Assembly (NCBI GenBank): GCA_019747815.1
Contig: JAIEQJ010000051.1
Span: 1 to 63,474, forward strand
Reading direction: 5' to 3'
DNA length: 63,474 nt
Source of the DNA: Hyphomonadaceae bacterium
Lineage (GTDB): Bacteria > Pseudomonadota > Alphaproteobacteria > Rhizobiales > Hyphomicrobiaceae
Part shown: piece after piece, positions 37,333-45,125 of the stretch
How positions within the stretch are numbered: the first letter of the stretch is position 1
Layout: every line of letters begins with the position of its first letter
Program-made: the position numbers and the translations under genes
Notes under the pieces: generated by a model
The model's database searches: none
Told to the model about the DNA's origin: nothing
What the model saw: only the letters and a program-made list of their open reading frames with translations

Positions 37333-38087
37333 CAAATACCTCCTCTCCTCAAGCCGGCCTCTTCGACCTTCAATGCTGCTTGCCTTTGCTGCTCGGCTTC
37401 ATCGAGTACTACCTTCTCCAATTCCTCGACGTCGTGCAGGCGCTGTGGCCACTCGCCCGTGCGCAGACAGATGATGCAGCGGACCACCTCGACGAGGCCC
37501 TGCAGCACCATGAACACGCCGGTGACCGGGATCAGCCACTTGAAGGGCCACACGATGGGACCGTTTGGACTGGCTGCAGAGTGCTCGTTCATCAAAGTGG
37601 AGAGCTGAGCGAACTTGTAGCCGGCGTAGATGAAAGCCAGCATGGCCGGGAAGAAGAAGAGAATGTAGAGCACGAGATCCATGAGGGCCTGCCGACGCGG
37701 CGGCCAAGCGCGGTAGATGAAATCGCCACGCACATGCGCGTTGCGGGAGAGGGCGTAGGCGCCCGCCATCATGAACAGCGTGCCGTAGAGGATATAGCTG
37801 GCATCGAAGGCCCATTCGGTGGGCGCCCCGAAAACGTATCGGGCGAACACCTCGTAGCTGGTGGAGAACGTCAGAATGACGATGCACCAGCCGAAGGTCT
37901 TGCCGACCGCCGTGCTCAACGCATCGATGGTGAGGAGAAGCCGCTCCGTTCCGCTCGCATCGGGAGAGCGGCGCCGCGAAGCGCTGAACTCTGCTGCAAA
38001 GACGGCGATGACAATCGGGATGGGAAGCAGCAGGGCGTAGAGCGTGAGCTGCCTCGCCCCTCCGATGAGATCAAAGAAATACTGCAT
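37332..38087 (-). CDS. dctQ: TRAP transporter small permease subunit (DctQ type)
   Basis: A 251-residue, four-helix membrane protein, larger than typical DctQ because of an extra N-terminal helix-containing segment (LTLYALLLPIPIVIAVFAAE) and a C-terminal tail. The core carries the family pattern EVFARYVFGAPTEWAFDASYIL and the helix with HVRGDFIYR. It couples DctP to DctM. The ATG at 38087 begins at MQYFFDLIGG; the frame extends to 38159 without similarity. It overlaps dctM by one base. Confidence 0.88.
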   Translation of the reverse strand: MQYFFDLIGGARQLTLYALLLPIPIVIAVFAAEFSASRRRSPDASGTERLLLTIDALSTAVGKTFGWCIVILTFSTSYEVFARYVFGAPTEWAFDASYILYGTLFMMAGAYALSRNAHVRGDFIYRAWPPRRQALMDLVLYILFFFPAMLAFIYAGYKFAQLSTLMNEHSAASPNGPIVWPFKWLIPVTGVFMVLQGLVEVVRCIICLRTGEWPQRLHDVEELEKVVLDEAEQQRQAALKVEEAGLRRGGI

Positions 38088-38180
38088 GCGTTTCGGGCCC
38101 CCAGCCCGGATCGTGTGGACGCAGCGCCGCCGCAGGCGAGAAACCCGCGGCGGCAGCAAACGACCAGCGCATCGGCACAG

Positions 38181-39317
38181 CTAGCTGAAGAAATGCTTGT
38201 AGGCAGCTTCCAGGGCAGCGCTGTTGTTGTTGTTGATCTGGAGGTATGCCGACGTGCGCTTCACCCAGGCCCTCTGTGAATCACTGACCTTCTTGAAGAA
38301 GGCACCGGTTGCCGGGTCCTTCTGCTGCGCATCGAGCACCCGGTTCCAGGCCTGCAGCTGGGCGTTGAGCACTGAATCCGGCGTCTTGATGACCTGCACG
38401 CCGCGAGCCTTGATCGCCTCGAGATCCTTGGAATAGCGATCGTAGGCAATGTTGAGCTGATGCGCCGTCGCCGCGAACGCCGCGTTCCGCATGATCGCCT
38501 TCACCTCGGCAGGCAGAGCATTGAATTTTGCCTTGTTGAAGATGATCTCGAACGCCTCGGCCTGCTGGTGGTTGCTTTGCACCATGAAGACCTTGGACAC
38601 GTCGGGGAAGCCCAGCAGGATGTCCGACGACGGGTTGTTGAACTCCGCCGCATCGAGCAGACCGCGATCCATGGCCGGCACGATCTCGCCGCCGGGCAGA
38701 ATGGTCACGGCACAGCCCAGCTCCTTGAACAGGTCTGCGGACAAGCCGACGGTGCGGTATTTCAGGTTCTTGAGATCATCCGGCGACGTGACCGGCTTCT
38801 TGAACCAGCCGAGCGGCTGTGTCGGCATCGGGAAGTAGAGGAAGCCAACGGTGTTGACCTTCAGAATGTCGTTGACGAGCTCGTTGTAGAGCGCCTCGCC
38901 GCCTCCGGCGTAGAACCAGCCGAGGAAACCGTGGGCGTCCCAGCCGTATGAAGGCGGGGTGCCGAACAGCGAGAAGGCCTTGTGCTTGCCGTACCAGTAG
39001 GCGCAAACGCCGTGACCGCCGTCGAGAACGCCCGAGTGCACCGCGTCCTGCATCTGGAACGCCGGCACCACCGCGCCCGCGGCCAGGACTTCGAGCTTCA
39101 CGCGCCCGCCGGTCATATCGTTGACCTTGTTGGCATAGTCGACCGCGAACTCGTGGAAAATATCCTTGGTCGGCCATGTCGACTGGTACTTCAGGTTTGT
39201 GGTCTGGGCGCGTGAAACCTGCGGCATCGCCACAGTGCCGACCGTCGCAGCACCGGCGGCGAGCGCACCGGCTTTCAGAAATTTGCGCCGGCTGACCGGA
39301 CTGGTCTTACTGCTCAT
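38181..39317 (-). CDS. dctP: TRAP transporter substrate-binding protein (DctP type)
   Basis: A 378-residue periplasmic binding protein. The N-terminus has a twin-arginine signal, SRRKFLKAG, then a hydrophobic stretch ending in VSRAQ, so export is by Tat, as for many ligand- or cofactor-prefolded TRAP proteins. The mature domain shows LKYQSTWPTKDIFHEFAVDY, AGAVVPAFQMQDAV, FPMPTQPLGWFKKPV and AMDRGLLDAAEFNNPSSDI, similar to binders of alpha-keto acids or mandelate-like ligands; ligand not established. A strong GGAGGAGG precedes the ATG. It is the first gene of the operon dctP-dctQ-dctM-small protein-amidase. Confidence 0.92.
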   Translation of the reverse strand: MSSKTSPVSRRKFLKAGALAAGAATVGTVAMPQVSRAQTTNLKYQSTWPTKDIFHEFAVDYANKVNDMTGGRVKLEVLAAGAVVPAFQMQDAVHSGVLDGGHGVCAYWYGKHKAFSLFGTPPSYGWDAHGFLGWFYAGGGEALYNELVNDILKVNTVGFLYFPMPTQPLGWFKKPVTSPDDLKNLKYRTVGLSADLFKELGCAVTILPGGEIVPAMDRGLLDAAEFNNPSSDILLGFPDVSKVFMVQSNHQQAEAFEIIFNKAKFNALPAEVKAIMRNAAFAATAHQLNIAYDRYSKDLEAIKARGVQVIKTPDSVLNAQLQAWNRVLDAQQKDPATGAFFKKVSDSQRAWVKRTSAYLQINNNNSAALEAAYKHFFS

Positions 39318-39519
39318 TTCTTCCTCCTCCTCGAGATGTTTCCTCAGATTAAGCCCCTAATGCAGCCTTGGTATACCACGGCCCGTTCTGGAGCAAAATG
39401 GGCACTCCGCCAGCGCCCCCGCACCGGATGATTAACGCGCGAGAAAGGTCCGCCGCCACACCCCAACCGGCCATTTTTTGCCGACGTCAGAACGCCTGCC
39501 ATTATTCCCGCGGGGGGCG

Positions 39520-41037
39520 TCAATCAGCTTCCTTGAAGACCTCCTCCCGGCTCTGGCGTATCGACGGCAGGACGGCCACGACGACCAGAATGAGCGAAAG
39601 CACCAGCAGGCCGGCGCTGAGCGGCCGTTCGACAAAGGTCATGAAGCTGCCTCGCGAAATGACGAGCGCTTGCCGCAACTTCTCCTCCATCAACTTGCCG
39701 AGCACAAAGCCCAGCAGCAGCGGCGCCGGCTCAAAGCCGAACTTCACCAGGGCATAGCCGAACAGGCCGAAGCCGGCCGTCATGAGGACTTCGACCGGCG
39801 AATTGTTGATCGAATAGATGCCGATGCAGCAGAGCAGAACGATGGATGGGAACATCAGCCGATAGGGCACCTTCAGCAGGCGCACCCATAGACCGATCAG
39901 CGGCAGATTGATGATGAGCAGCATGAGATTGCCGATCCACATCGAGGCAATCATGCCCCAGAAGAGCTGCGGCTGCTTGGTCATGATCTGCGGACCCGGC
40001 ACGATACCGTGAATGGTCATCGCACCCACCATCAGCGCCATCACTGCGTTGGGCGGGATGCCGAGCGTCAGCAGCGGGATAAAAGCGGTCTGTGCGCCGG
40101 AGTTGTTGGCAGACTCCGGGCCCGCCACGCCTTCGATGGCACCACGCCCGAACCGCGATGGGTCGGCGGCGAGCTTCTTCTCGACCGTATAGGACGCGAA
40201 CGGTCCAAGCACTGCCCCGTTGCCAGGCAGGAGGCCCAGAATCGAGCCGATCAGCGTTCCGCGCGCAATCGGGGCGGCCGCCTGCTTGAGGTCCTTGCGG
40301 TTGGGCAGGAGATTGCCGATCGCCCCATGCACGACGTCACGTGCCTGCGTGGTCTCGAGGTTGCGCAGGATTTCGGCGAACCCGAACATGCCCATGGCGA
40401 TGACCGCCACGTCGAGACCGTCGGATATCTCGGTCCAGCCGAAGGTGAGCCGCTCCTCGCCGCTTTCAAGATCGGTACCGACGGTAGAGAGGAGGATGCC
40501 AACGAGGATCACGGCAATGGCTTTCGGCACGGAGCCCCGCGCCAGCACGACCGCGAACATGAGGCCGAGCACCATGAGCGCGAAATAGTCGGCCGGCCCA
40601 AACAGAAGCGCCATGGCCGTCAGCGGAGCCGCCAGCGCCGCAATGATCACGGTGGCGACGCAGCCGGCAAAGAACGATCCCATGGCGGCTATGCCGAGCG
40701 CCACGCCCGCGCGGCCCTGCTTGGCCATCTGGTGGCCGTCGAGCGTGGTGACCACCGAGGTCGCCTCGCCTGGGATGTTGACGAGGATGGCCGTCGTGGA
40801 GCCGCCGTACTGGGCACCATAGTAGATGCCCGCCAGCATGATCAGCGCACCGACGGGATCAAGACCGAAGGTGATGGGCAGCAGCATGGTGATGGTGGCA
40901 ATGGGCCCCACCCCCGGCAGCACGCCGATCAAGGTGCCGATGAGAACGCCCAGAAAGCAAAGGCCGAGGTTCTTGAGCGAGAGGGCAACACTCATGCCCA
41001 GCGACAGGTTGCCAACAAGATCGACGAGCGCGCTCAC
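39520..41037 (-). CDS. tctA: Tripartite tricarboxylate transporter permease (TctA family)
   Basis: A 505-residue membrane protein with about 11-12 helices and the TctA signature: [78 protein letters not shown] and [22 protein letters not shown] (in parts). It forms the channel of a TTT system that needs TctB and a TctC binding protein. The GTG start at 41037 has GAGGGG upstream and follows tctB by 12 bases. No TctC-like gene is found in the window, so the ligand cannot be inferred from context. Confidence 0.93.
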   Translation of the reverse strand: MSALVDLVGNLSLGMSVALSLKNLGLCFLGVLIGTLIGVLPGVGPIATITMLLPITFGLDPVGALIMLAGIYYGAQYGGSTTAILVNIPGEATSVVTTLDGHQMAKQGRAGVALGIAAMGSFFAGCVATVIIAALAAPLTAMALLFGPADYFALMVLGLMFAVVLARGSVPKAIAVILVGILLSTVGTDLESGEERLTFGWTEISDGLDVAVIAMGMFGFAEILRNLETTQARDVVHGAIGNLLPNRKDLKQAAAPIARGTLIGSILGLLPGNGAVLGPFASYTVEKKLAADPSRFGRGAIEGVAGPESANNSGAQTAFIPLLTLGIPPNAVMALMVGAMTIHGIVPGPQIMTKQPQLFWGMIASMWIGNLMLLIINLPLIGLWVRLLKVPYRLMFPSIVLLCCIGIYSINNSPVEVLMTAGFGLFGYALVKFGFEPAPLLLGFVLGKLMEEKLRQALVISRGSFMTFVERPLSAGLLVLSLILVVVAVLPSIRQSREEVFKEAD

Positions 41038-41049
41038 GGTAACTGCCCC

Positions 41050-41691
41050 TCAGCGAACGATCAGGTTTTTGATGCTGGCAAAGACCTGCCAGAGGGCGGA
41101 TTTGACGCCGGCGTAGAACGCGCTGATCGGCTCGGGAATAATCCCGGCCGGATCGAAGGGGATGGGCAGGCTGAGCAGCTCCTTGAACAGGAAGCCGCAC
41201 GCCAAGGTCATGATCACGGCGAACACGACGACTTCCAGGGGCCGCGTATCCTTGTCGGCGAGCGAGGAGATCATGACTGCCAGCGGCCCTGCCACGACCA
41301 GGCCCAGTGGCGGCACCTTCACCGAGGCCAGCGCAGGAAGCCCGGCAAACCCGCCCAATGTCAGCGTCGATCCCCTGATGACCATGGCGAAAGCGAGCAC
41401 CGCGCCGAGCACGAACACCGGACCGCGCAGGTGCCACTGCTCCAAATGATCGCCTTCAAACACGAAGGCCTGCAGTAGGAGAAGAATGCCGAAGGCGGCC
41501 ACCAACGTGGCCACCACTTTCGGCATCAATCCCGAGCCGATGCCGGAGAGGGTGCCGAACGGCAGGGTGAAGGCGCCGGCAAAGCCCATAGCCGCCAGGC
41601 CAAGAAGGAAGACCCCGCCGGCAAAATCCAACGGCGAGCGCACCAGTCCATTGCCTGTCGTGCGCGCCCGATCATTCAACGATTGCGGCAT
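41050..41691 (-). CDS. tctB: Tripartite tricarboxylate transporter small subunit (TctB family)
   Basis: A 213-residue membrane protein, predicted four helices, with SPLDFAGGVFLLGLAAMGF and LPFGTLSGIGSGLMPKVVATL near the N-terminus, the pattern of TctB. It stabilises the TctA permease. The ATG at 41691 has GGGAGGGG just upstream; the open frame to 41724 lacks similarity. It is immediately upstream of tctA in the same operon. Confidence 0.87.
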   Translation of the reverse strand: MPQSLNDRARTTGNGLVRSPLDFAGGVFLLGLAAMGFAGAFTLPFGTLSGIGSGLMPKVVATLVAAFGILLLLQAFVFEGDHLEQWHLRGPVFVLGAVLAFAMVIRGSTLTLGGFAGLPALASVKVPPLGLVVAGPLAVMISSLADKDTRPLEVVVFAVIMTLACGFLFKELLSLPIPFDPAGIIPEPISAFYAGVKSALWQVFASIKNLIVR

Positions 41692-42067
41692 TTCCCCTCC
41701 CAGGCACGAAGCAGACGGAGCCATTATTTTTGTGCTGTCTAGATGATTGATGAGCCTACCTTTTGGGCGTCGCAGCGTCCACCGTCTCGGTTATCGACCT
41801 TCGTCGCCAACGATGGCGGGCGGGCCGAGAGGCCACGGCGCCGGCTCGAACGGTGGCCCCTGCCACGGCCGCAGGCTGCTCCGCCGTGCACTGCGGCAAA
41901 ACAAACCATTTCCTGCAGATGCCGTCGTTGGCGCGCCGGGCGGCACGCGATGCAGCCTTGTCTTGCCCTGTGGGATCGGGATCGCTGGGCTGCTGAAGCT
42001 GCGCTGCCGATCGTCCCGACGCCTTGGGCGCCGACCCAGGTCCGATCGCGCATTCCCTTGTGTGTCG
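41692..42067. other. Intergenic region, no gene seen
   Basis: 376 bases upstream of tctB, where a tctC gene would often lie, and downstream of the persulfide dioxygenase fusion gene. Open frames exist on both strands but have no domain or signal-peptide character, and no part resembles a TctC remnant. No hairpin or promoter is convincing. Confidence 0.5.
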
Positions 42068-43105
42068 TCAGTGCACCAGCGGCCCGTTAACCTTGCGCCA
42101 TGCATCAAGGCCGCCATGAATATGGCATGCCGAGGCAATGCCCGCGTCCTGTGCCGCCTGCACCGCCATGGCCGATCGTTCTCCGAAGGCGCAATAGAAA
42201 ATGAGGCGCTTGTTGGCCGAGCAGGCCAGATCGTGCAGCATCCCGCCGGTCCGAATGTTCTCCTGCAGGCTGGCGTAAGGCGCGTGCAGGGAGCCTGGAA
42301 TTATTCCGTACTTGTCACGCTCACTGCGCTCGCGCAGATCAATGAGGGCCACGGTCGCCTGCCCAATCAGCGCCATCGCCTGCGCCGGGGTGACGGACCA
42401 GCCTTTGCGCGCAATCTCGTCCTGCGCCAGACCCACGCGCATGTTGGCCGGGACGGCCACATCCATCATTTTCGGGTTGGGCAGATTGAGCTTGCTCATC
42501 AGGTCGACATACTCGTCGACCGATTTCACCTGCAGGCGCGGGTTGAAGCGCTTTTCCTCGCCGATGGTCGACACCGTGTCGCCCTTATAGTCGTGCGCGG
42601 GGAAAACGAACGTCTCGTCGGGGAGCTTCAGGAGCTTGCCGAAGAGCGACTCATACTGTGCCCGGGCACTGCCGTTCTGAAAGTCGGTGCGTCCGGTGCC
42701 GCGGATCAGCAGCGTATCGCCCGTGAATACCCGGTCGGCCATGAGGAAGCTGTAGGAGTCATCCGTGTGGCCAGGGGTGTAGAGAACATCCATCGACAAA
42801 CCCTCGATCGTGAGCTTGTCACCCTCCGTCACACGCATGGAGACGACGTCGACCTTGGCATTCTCGCCCATCACCGTGATGCATTGCGTGCGGTCACGCA
42901 GGGCGCCGAGGCCGGTGATGTGGTCGGCGTGGATATGCGTGTCCACAGCCTTGACCAGCTTCAGATCCAGCTCCGTCACGAGCTGCAGATAGCGGTCGAC
43001 CTTCTCCAGCACAGGATCGATGATCAGCGCCTCGCCGCCGCGCCGGCTGGCGAGAAGATAGCTATAGGTGCCGGACACGCTGTCGAACAGCTGGCGGAAA
43101 ATCAT
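42068..43105 (-). CDS. Persulfide dioxygenase-rhodanese fusion
   Basis: A 345-residue two-domain protein. Residues 1 to about 240 are an ETHE1-like metallo-beta-lactamase domain with the metal motif THIHADH (H57, H59, D61, H62), a second-ligand PGHTDDSYSF and FTGDTLLIRGTGRTDF. Residues about 255-345 form a rhodanese domain with active-site C305 in the loop CAFGERS. It should oxidise glutathione persulfide to sulfite and glutathione, with the rhodanese handling sulfane sulfur. The ATG at 43105 is used; the open frame to 43174 adds non-family sequence. It follows the peroxiredoxin gene by 77 bases, likely as one operon. Confidence 0.88.
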   Translation of the reverse strand: MIFRQLFDSVSGTYSYLLASRRGGEALIIDPVLEKVDRYLQLVTELDLKLVKAVDTHIHADHITGLGALRDRTQCITVMGENAKVDVVSMRVTEGDKLTIEGLSMDVLYTPGHTDDSYSFLMADRVFTGDTLLIRGTGRTDFQNGSARAQYESLFGKLLKLPDETFVFPAHDYKGDTVSTIGEEKRFNPRLQVKSVDEYVDLMSKLNLPNPKMMDVAVPANMRVGLAQDEIARKGWSVTPAQAMALIGQATVALIDLRERSERDKYGIIPGSLHAPYASLQENIRTGGMLHDLACSANKRLIFYCAFGERSAMAVQAAQDAGIASACHIHGGLDAWRKVNGPLVH

Positions 43106-43182
43106 TGGCGGAAGAACTCCCATCGCTTGCCGTTCCGCCGACCGGCGATGGCCGGCGGAAACGGCGTTGATCACAAGCTTGC

Positions 43183-43842
43183 CTACTTCGGCTGCGGCAC
43201 GATGCGAATGTACGGCTTCGGCGCTTTCCAGCCACCAGGATACTGCTTCTTGGCGTCCTCGTCGGAGACCGAGCCGGCGATGATGACATCCTCACCGCTC
43301 TTCCAGTTCACCGGTGTTGCAACCTTGTGCTTCGCCGTCAATTGCAACGAGTCGATCACGCGCAACACCTCATCGAAGTTGCGCCCGGTCGTCATGGGGT
43401 AGACAAGGACGAGCTTGATCTTCTTGTCCGGTCCCACCACGAACACGTTGCGCACCGTCTGGTTGTCGGCGGGCGTACGCCCTTCGCTCGTACCCCTGGT
43501 TTCGGCGGGAAGCATGCCATAGAGCTTGGAGATCTCAAGATCGGGATCACCGATCATCGGATAGTTCGGTGCGAAGCCCTGGGTCTCCTTGATGTCGTCT
43601 GCCCATTTCGCGTGCCTGTCGATGGGATCGACCGAGATGCCGATGATCTTCACGTTGCGCTTGTCGAACTCCGGCTTGATCCGCGCCATGTAGCCGAGCT
43701 CGGTGGTGCAAACAGGCGTGAAGTCCTTGGGATGCGAGAACAGCACCGCCCACGCATCGCCGATCCAGTCGTGGAACTTGAGACGCCCTTCAGTGGTATC
43801 CACCTCGAAGTCGGGCGCAGTGTCGCCGATTCTGAGTGTCAT
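43183..43842 (-). CDS. 1-Cys peroxiredoxin (Prx6 type)
   Basis: A 219-residue peroxidase with the peroxidatic cysteine C45 in DFTPVCTTE, and no other cysteine anywhere in the protein. The C-terminal extension after residue 160 (LTAKHKVATPVNWKSGEDVII) and GGWKAPKPYIRIVPQP are typical of the Prx6 subgroup. It reduces peroxides with an external thiol donor. GTAGGAGG precedes the ATG. A good promoter and an inverted repeat lie upstream, and the persulfide dioxygenase fusion follows in the same direction. Confidence 0.93.
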   Translation of the reverse strand: MTLRIGDTAPDFEVDTTEGRLKFHDWIGDAWAVLFSHPKDFTPVCTTELGYMARIKPEFDKRNVKIIGISVDPIDRHAKWADDIKETQGFAPNYPMIGDPDLEISKLYGMLPAETRGTSEGRTPADNQTVRNVFVVGPDKKIKLVLVYPMTTGRNFDEVLRVIDSLQLTAKHKVATPVNWKSGEDVIIAGSVSDEDAKKQYPGGWKAPKPYIRIVPQPK

Positions 43843-43922
43843 ACTCGTGTACCTCCTACAACCGTTTGATGCCGTGGGCCCCGCAGGCAGTCGCTGCGCG
43901 AGGCATTAACGTCCGCGATAGG

Positions 43923-43951
43923 ATTAGACACCCCGGAGCCGCTGTTATCAA
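43923..43951 (-). promoter_or_regulatory. Predicted sigma-70-type promoter of the peroxiredoxin operon
   Basis: On the minus strand, TTGATA (43951-43946) and TCTAAT (43928-43923) each match five of six consensus positions, with a 17-base spacer. Transcription would start near 43916, giving a leader of about 73 bases before the peroxiredoxin ATG. Confidence 0.6.
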
Positions 43952-43972
43952 CGCTAACAAAAGCTTGCGTTG
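43949..43972. promoter_or_regulatory. Inverted repeat overlapping the -35 of the peroxiredoxin promoter
   Basis: CAACGC (43949-43954) and GCGTTG (43967-43972) are perfect complements separated by 12 bases. The left arm overlaps the -35 hexamer of the predicted minus-strand promoter, a position where repressors or class II activators bind. It does not match the canonical OxyR spacing pattern I know, so the regulator is unknown. Confidence 0.4.
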
Positions 43973-44234
43973 GCAGCGTGCCGAGGCAGTTGCCCAAGCC
44001 ACAAGCGCATGGCCTCCATCGCGCTCCGCCCCCGATACAGGGCCTCGATCGAACCCTCCACAGCCGAGACCACGCTTGCAGAGCGCAAGCATCGGTGGAT
44101 GCCGGCAGCAGGCGCTGCTCCCTTGATACTTAAGGGATGGCTAGCTCCCTCACCACCACTTCGCCAACTCAATTAACCGCGAGTTATGGTCTGGCACCTA
44201 GTCTCCGCCAGGTTCGTAGGGGATCGGTCTTGTC

Positions 44235-45125
44235 ATGTTGAATGCGTCGGCAGGCCCTGGAGCAGGCAGCTCCCTGATGGGCGAGTACGCTGCCCTGGTC
44301 GCGGACGCCGTCATTCGCCAACGGGCGCGCGAGGCCGAGCATGCCGCCCGCGTGGAGGCCGAGCTGGCGAGCAAGATCAAGTCCGAATTCATCGCCAACA
44401 TGAGCCATGAGCTCCGCACGCCCCTCAGTACGGTCATCGGCTTCGCCAAGCTCATCGGCGAATCTGAACGGCGCCACCTCTCGGGCGAGCAAATTGTCGA
44501 ATATGCAAGCTTGATCCGCGACGCAGCCACCCATCTGCTCGCCGTCATCAACGACATTCTCGACATCTCCAAGATGCAGAGCGGTCGGTACACGCTCGAT
44601 GCGCGGGAGGTGCGATTGCAGGACATTCTGCAATCGTCGTTGGCCACCTTCGGGCAGAATGCCACCGATCTTGGCGTCTCGCTGGAAGGCCGCATCGATA
44701 CCGATGTGCCGGCGGTGCGGGGCGACCCGGACAAGCTGCAACAAGTATTCAACAACCTGATCAGCAACTCTGTGAAGTTCACGCCCCCGGGGGGGTCGGT
44801 GCATGTCAGCGCAGTCGCGCTTCCCGATGGAGGTGCAGCGGTGAGCATTCGCGATACCGGCGTCGGCATGACGAGGGAGGAAATCGCGGTCGCCTTGACA
44901 CCCTTTGCTCAGGTCGATGCGGGTCTTGCCCGCTGGCGGGAAGGCGCCGGCCTCGGCCTGCCGATTGCCAAGGCTCTCGTGCAACTGCATGGCGGCATGC
45001 TCGAGATCCGCAGCGCCAAGTCACTCGGAACGGAGGTCGCGGTCACGCTGCCGTCGCGCTTCCAGGTATCGGCCACGCAAGCTCTCAGCGTCATGCCCGG
45101 TTCCAGCGGCAACGGAATGTTTTAG
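44235..45125 (+). CDS. Soluble sensor histidine kinase
   Basis: A 296-residue cytoplasmic kinase without transmembrane helices or a PAS domain. Residues about 18-50 are a charged helical segment. The HisKA domain has phospho-acceptor H58 in FIANMSHELRTPLSTVIGFAK, and the HATPase domain has the N box NNLISNSVKF, G1 DTGVGM, F box TPFAQVD and G2 GAGLGLPIAKAL. The sequence resembles the PleC/DivJ-like alphaproteobacterial group. No response-regulator gene is present in the window, so the signal and target are unknown. The stop codon is immediately followed by the ATG of a HerA-like ATPase, suggesting coupled translation. Confidence 0.88.
   Translation: MLNASAGPGAGSSLMGEYAALVADAVIRQRAREAEHAARVEAELASKIKSEFIANMSHELRTPLSTVIGFAKLIGESERRHLSGEQIVEYASLIRDAATHLLAVINDILDISKMQSGRYTLDAREVRLQDILQSSLATFGQNATDLGVSLEGRIDTDVPAVRGDPDKLQQVFNNLISNSVKFTPPGGSVHVSAVALPDGGAAVSIRDTGVGMTREEIAVALTPFAQVDAGLARWREGAGLGLPIAKALVQLHGGMLEIRSAKSLGTEVAVTLPSRFQVSATQALSVMPGSSGNGMF

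Larger units (their letters stand above)
43843..44234. other. Divergent intergenic region between peroxiredoxin and histidine kinase genes
   Basis: 392 bases with the peroxiredoxin promoter and an inverted repeat on the left side. In the remainder, an AGGGA-N8-TCCCT inverted repeat sits near 44133-44150. I see no clear promoter for the kinase gene and no RNA gene. Confidence 0.5.

Noticed and set aside
41692-42067. A tctC gene or pseudogene upstream of tctB
   Set aside because: Translations of the region in all frames show neither a signal peptide nor binding-protein motifs.
43949-43972. OxyR-binding site at the peroxiredoxin promoter
   Set aside because: The repeat arms and 12-base spacing do not match the four-block ATAG/CTAT pattern of OxyR sites; it is kept only as an unassigned inverted repeat.
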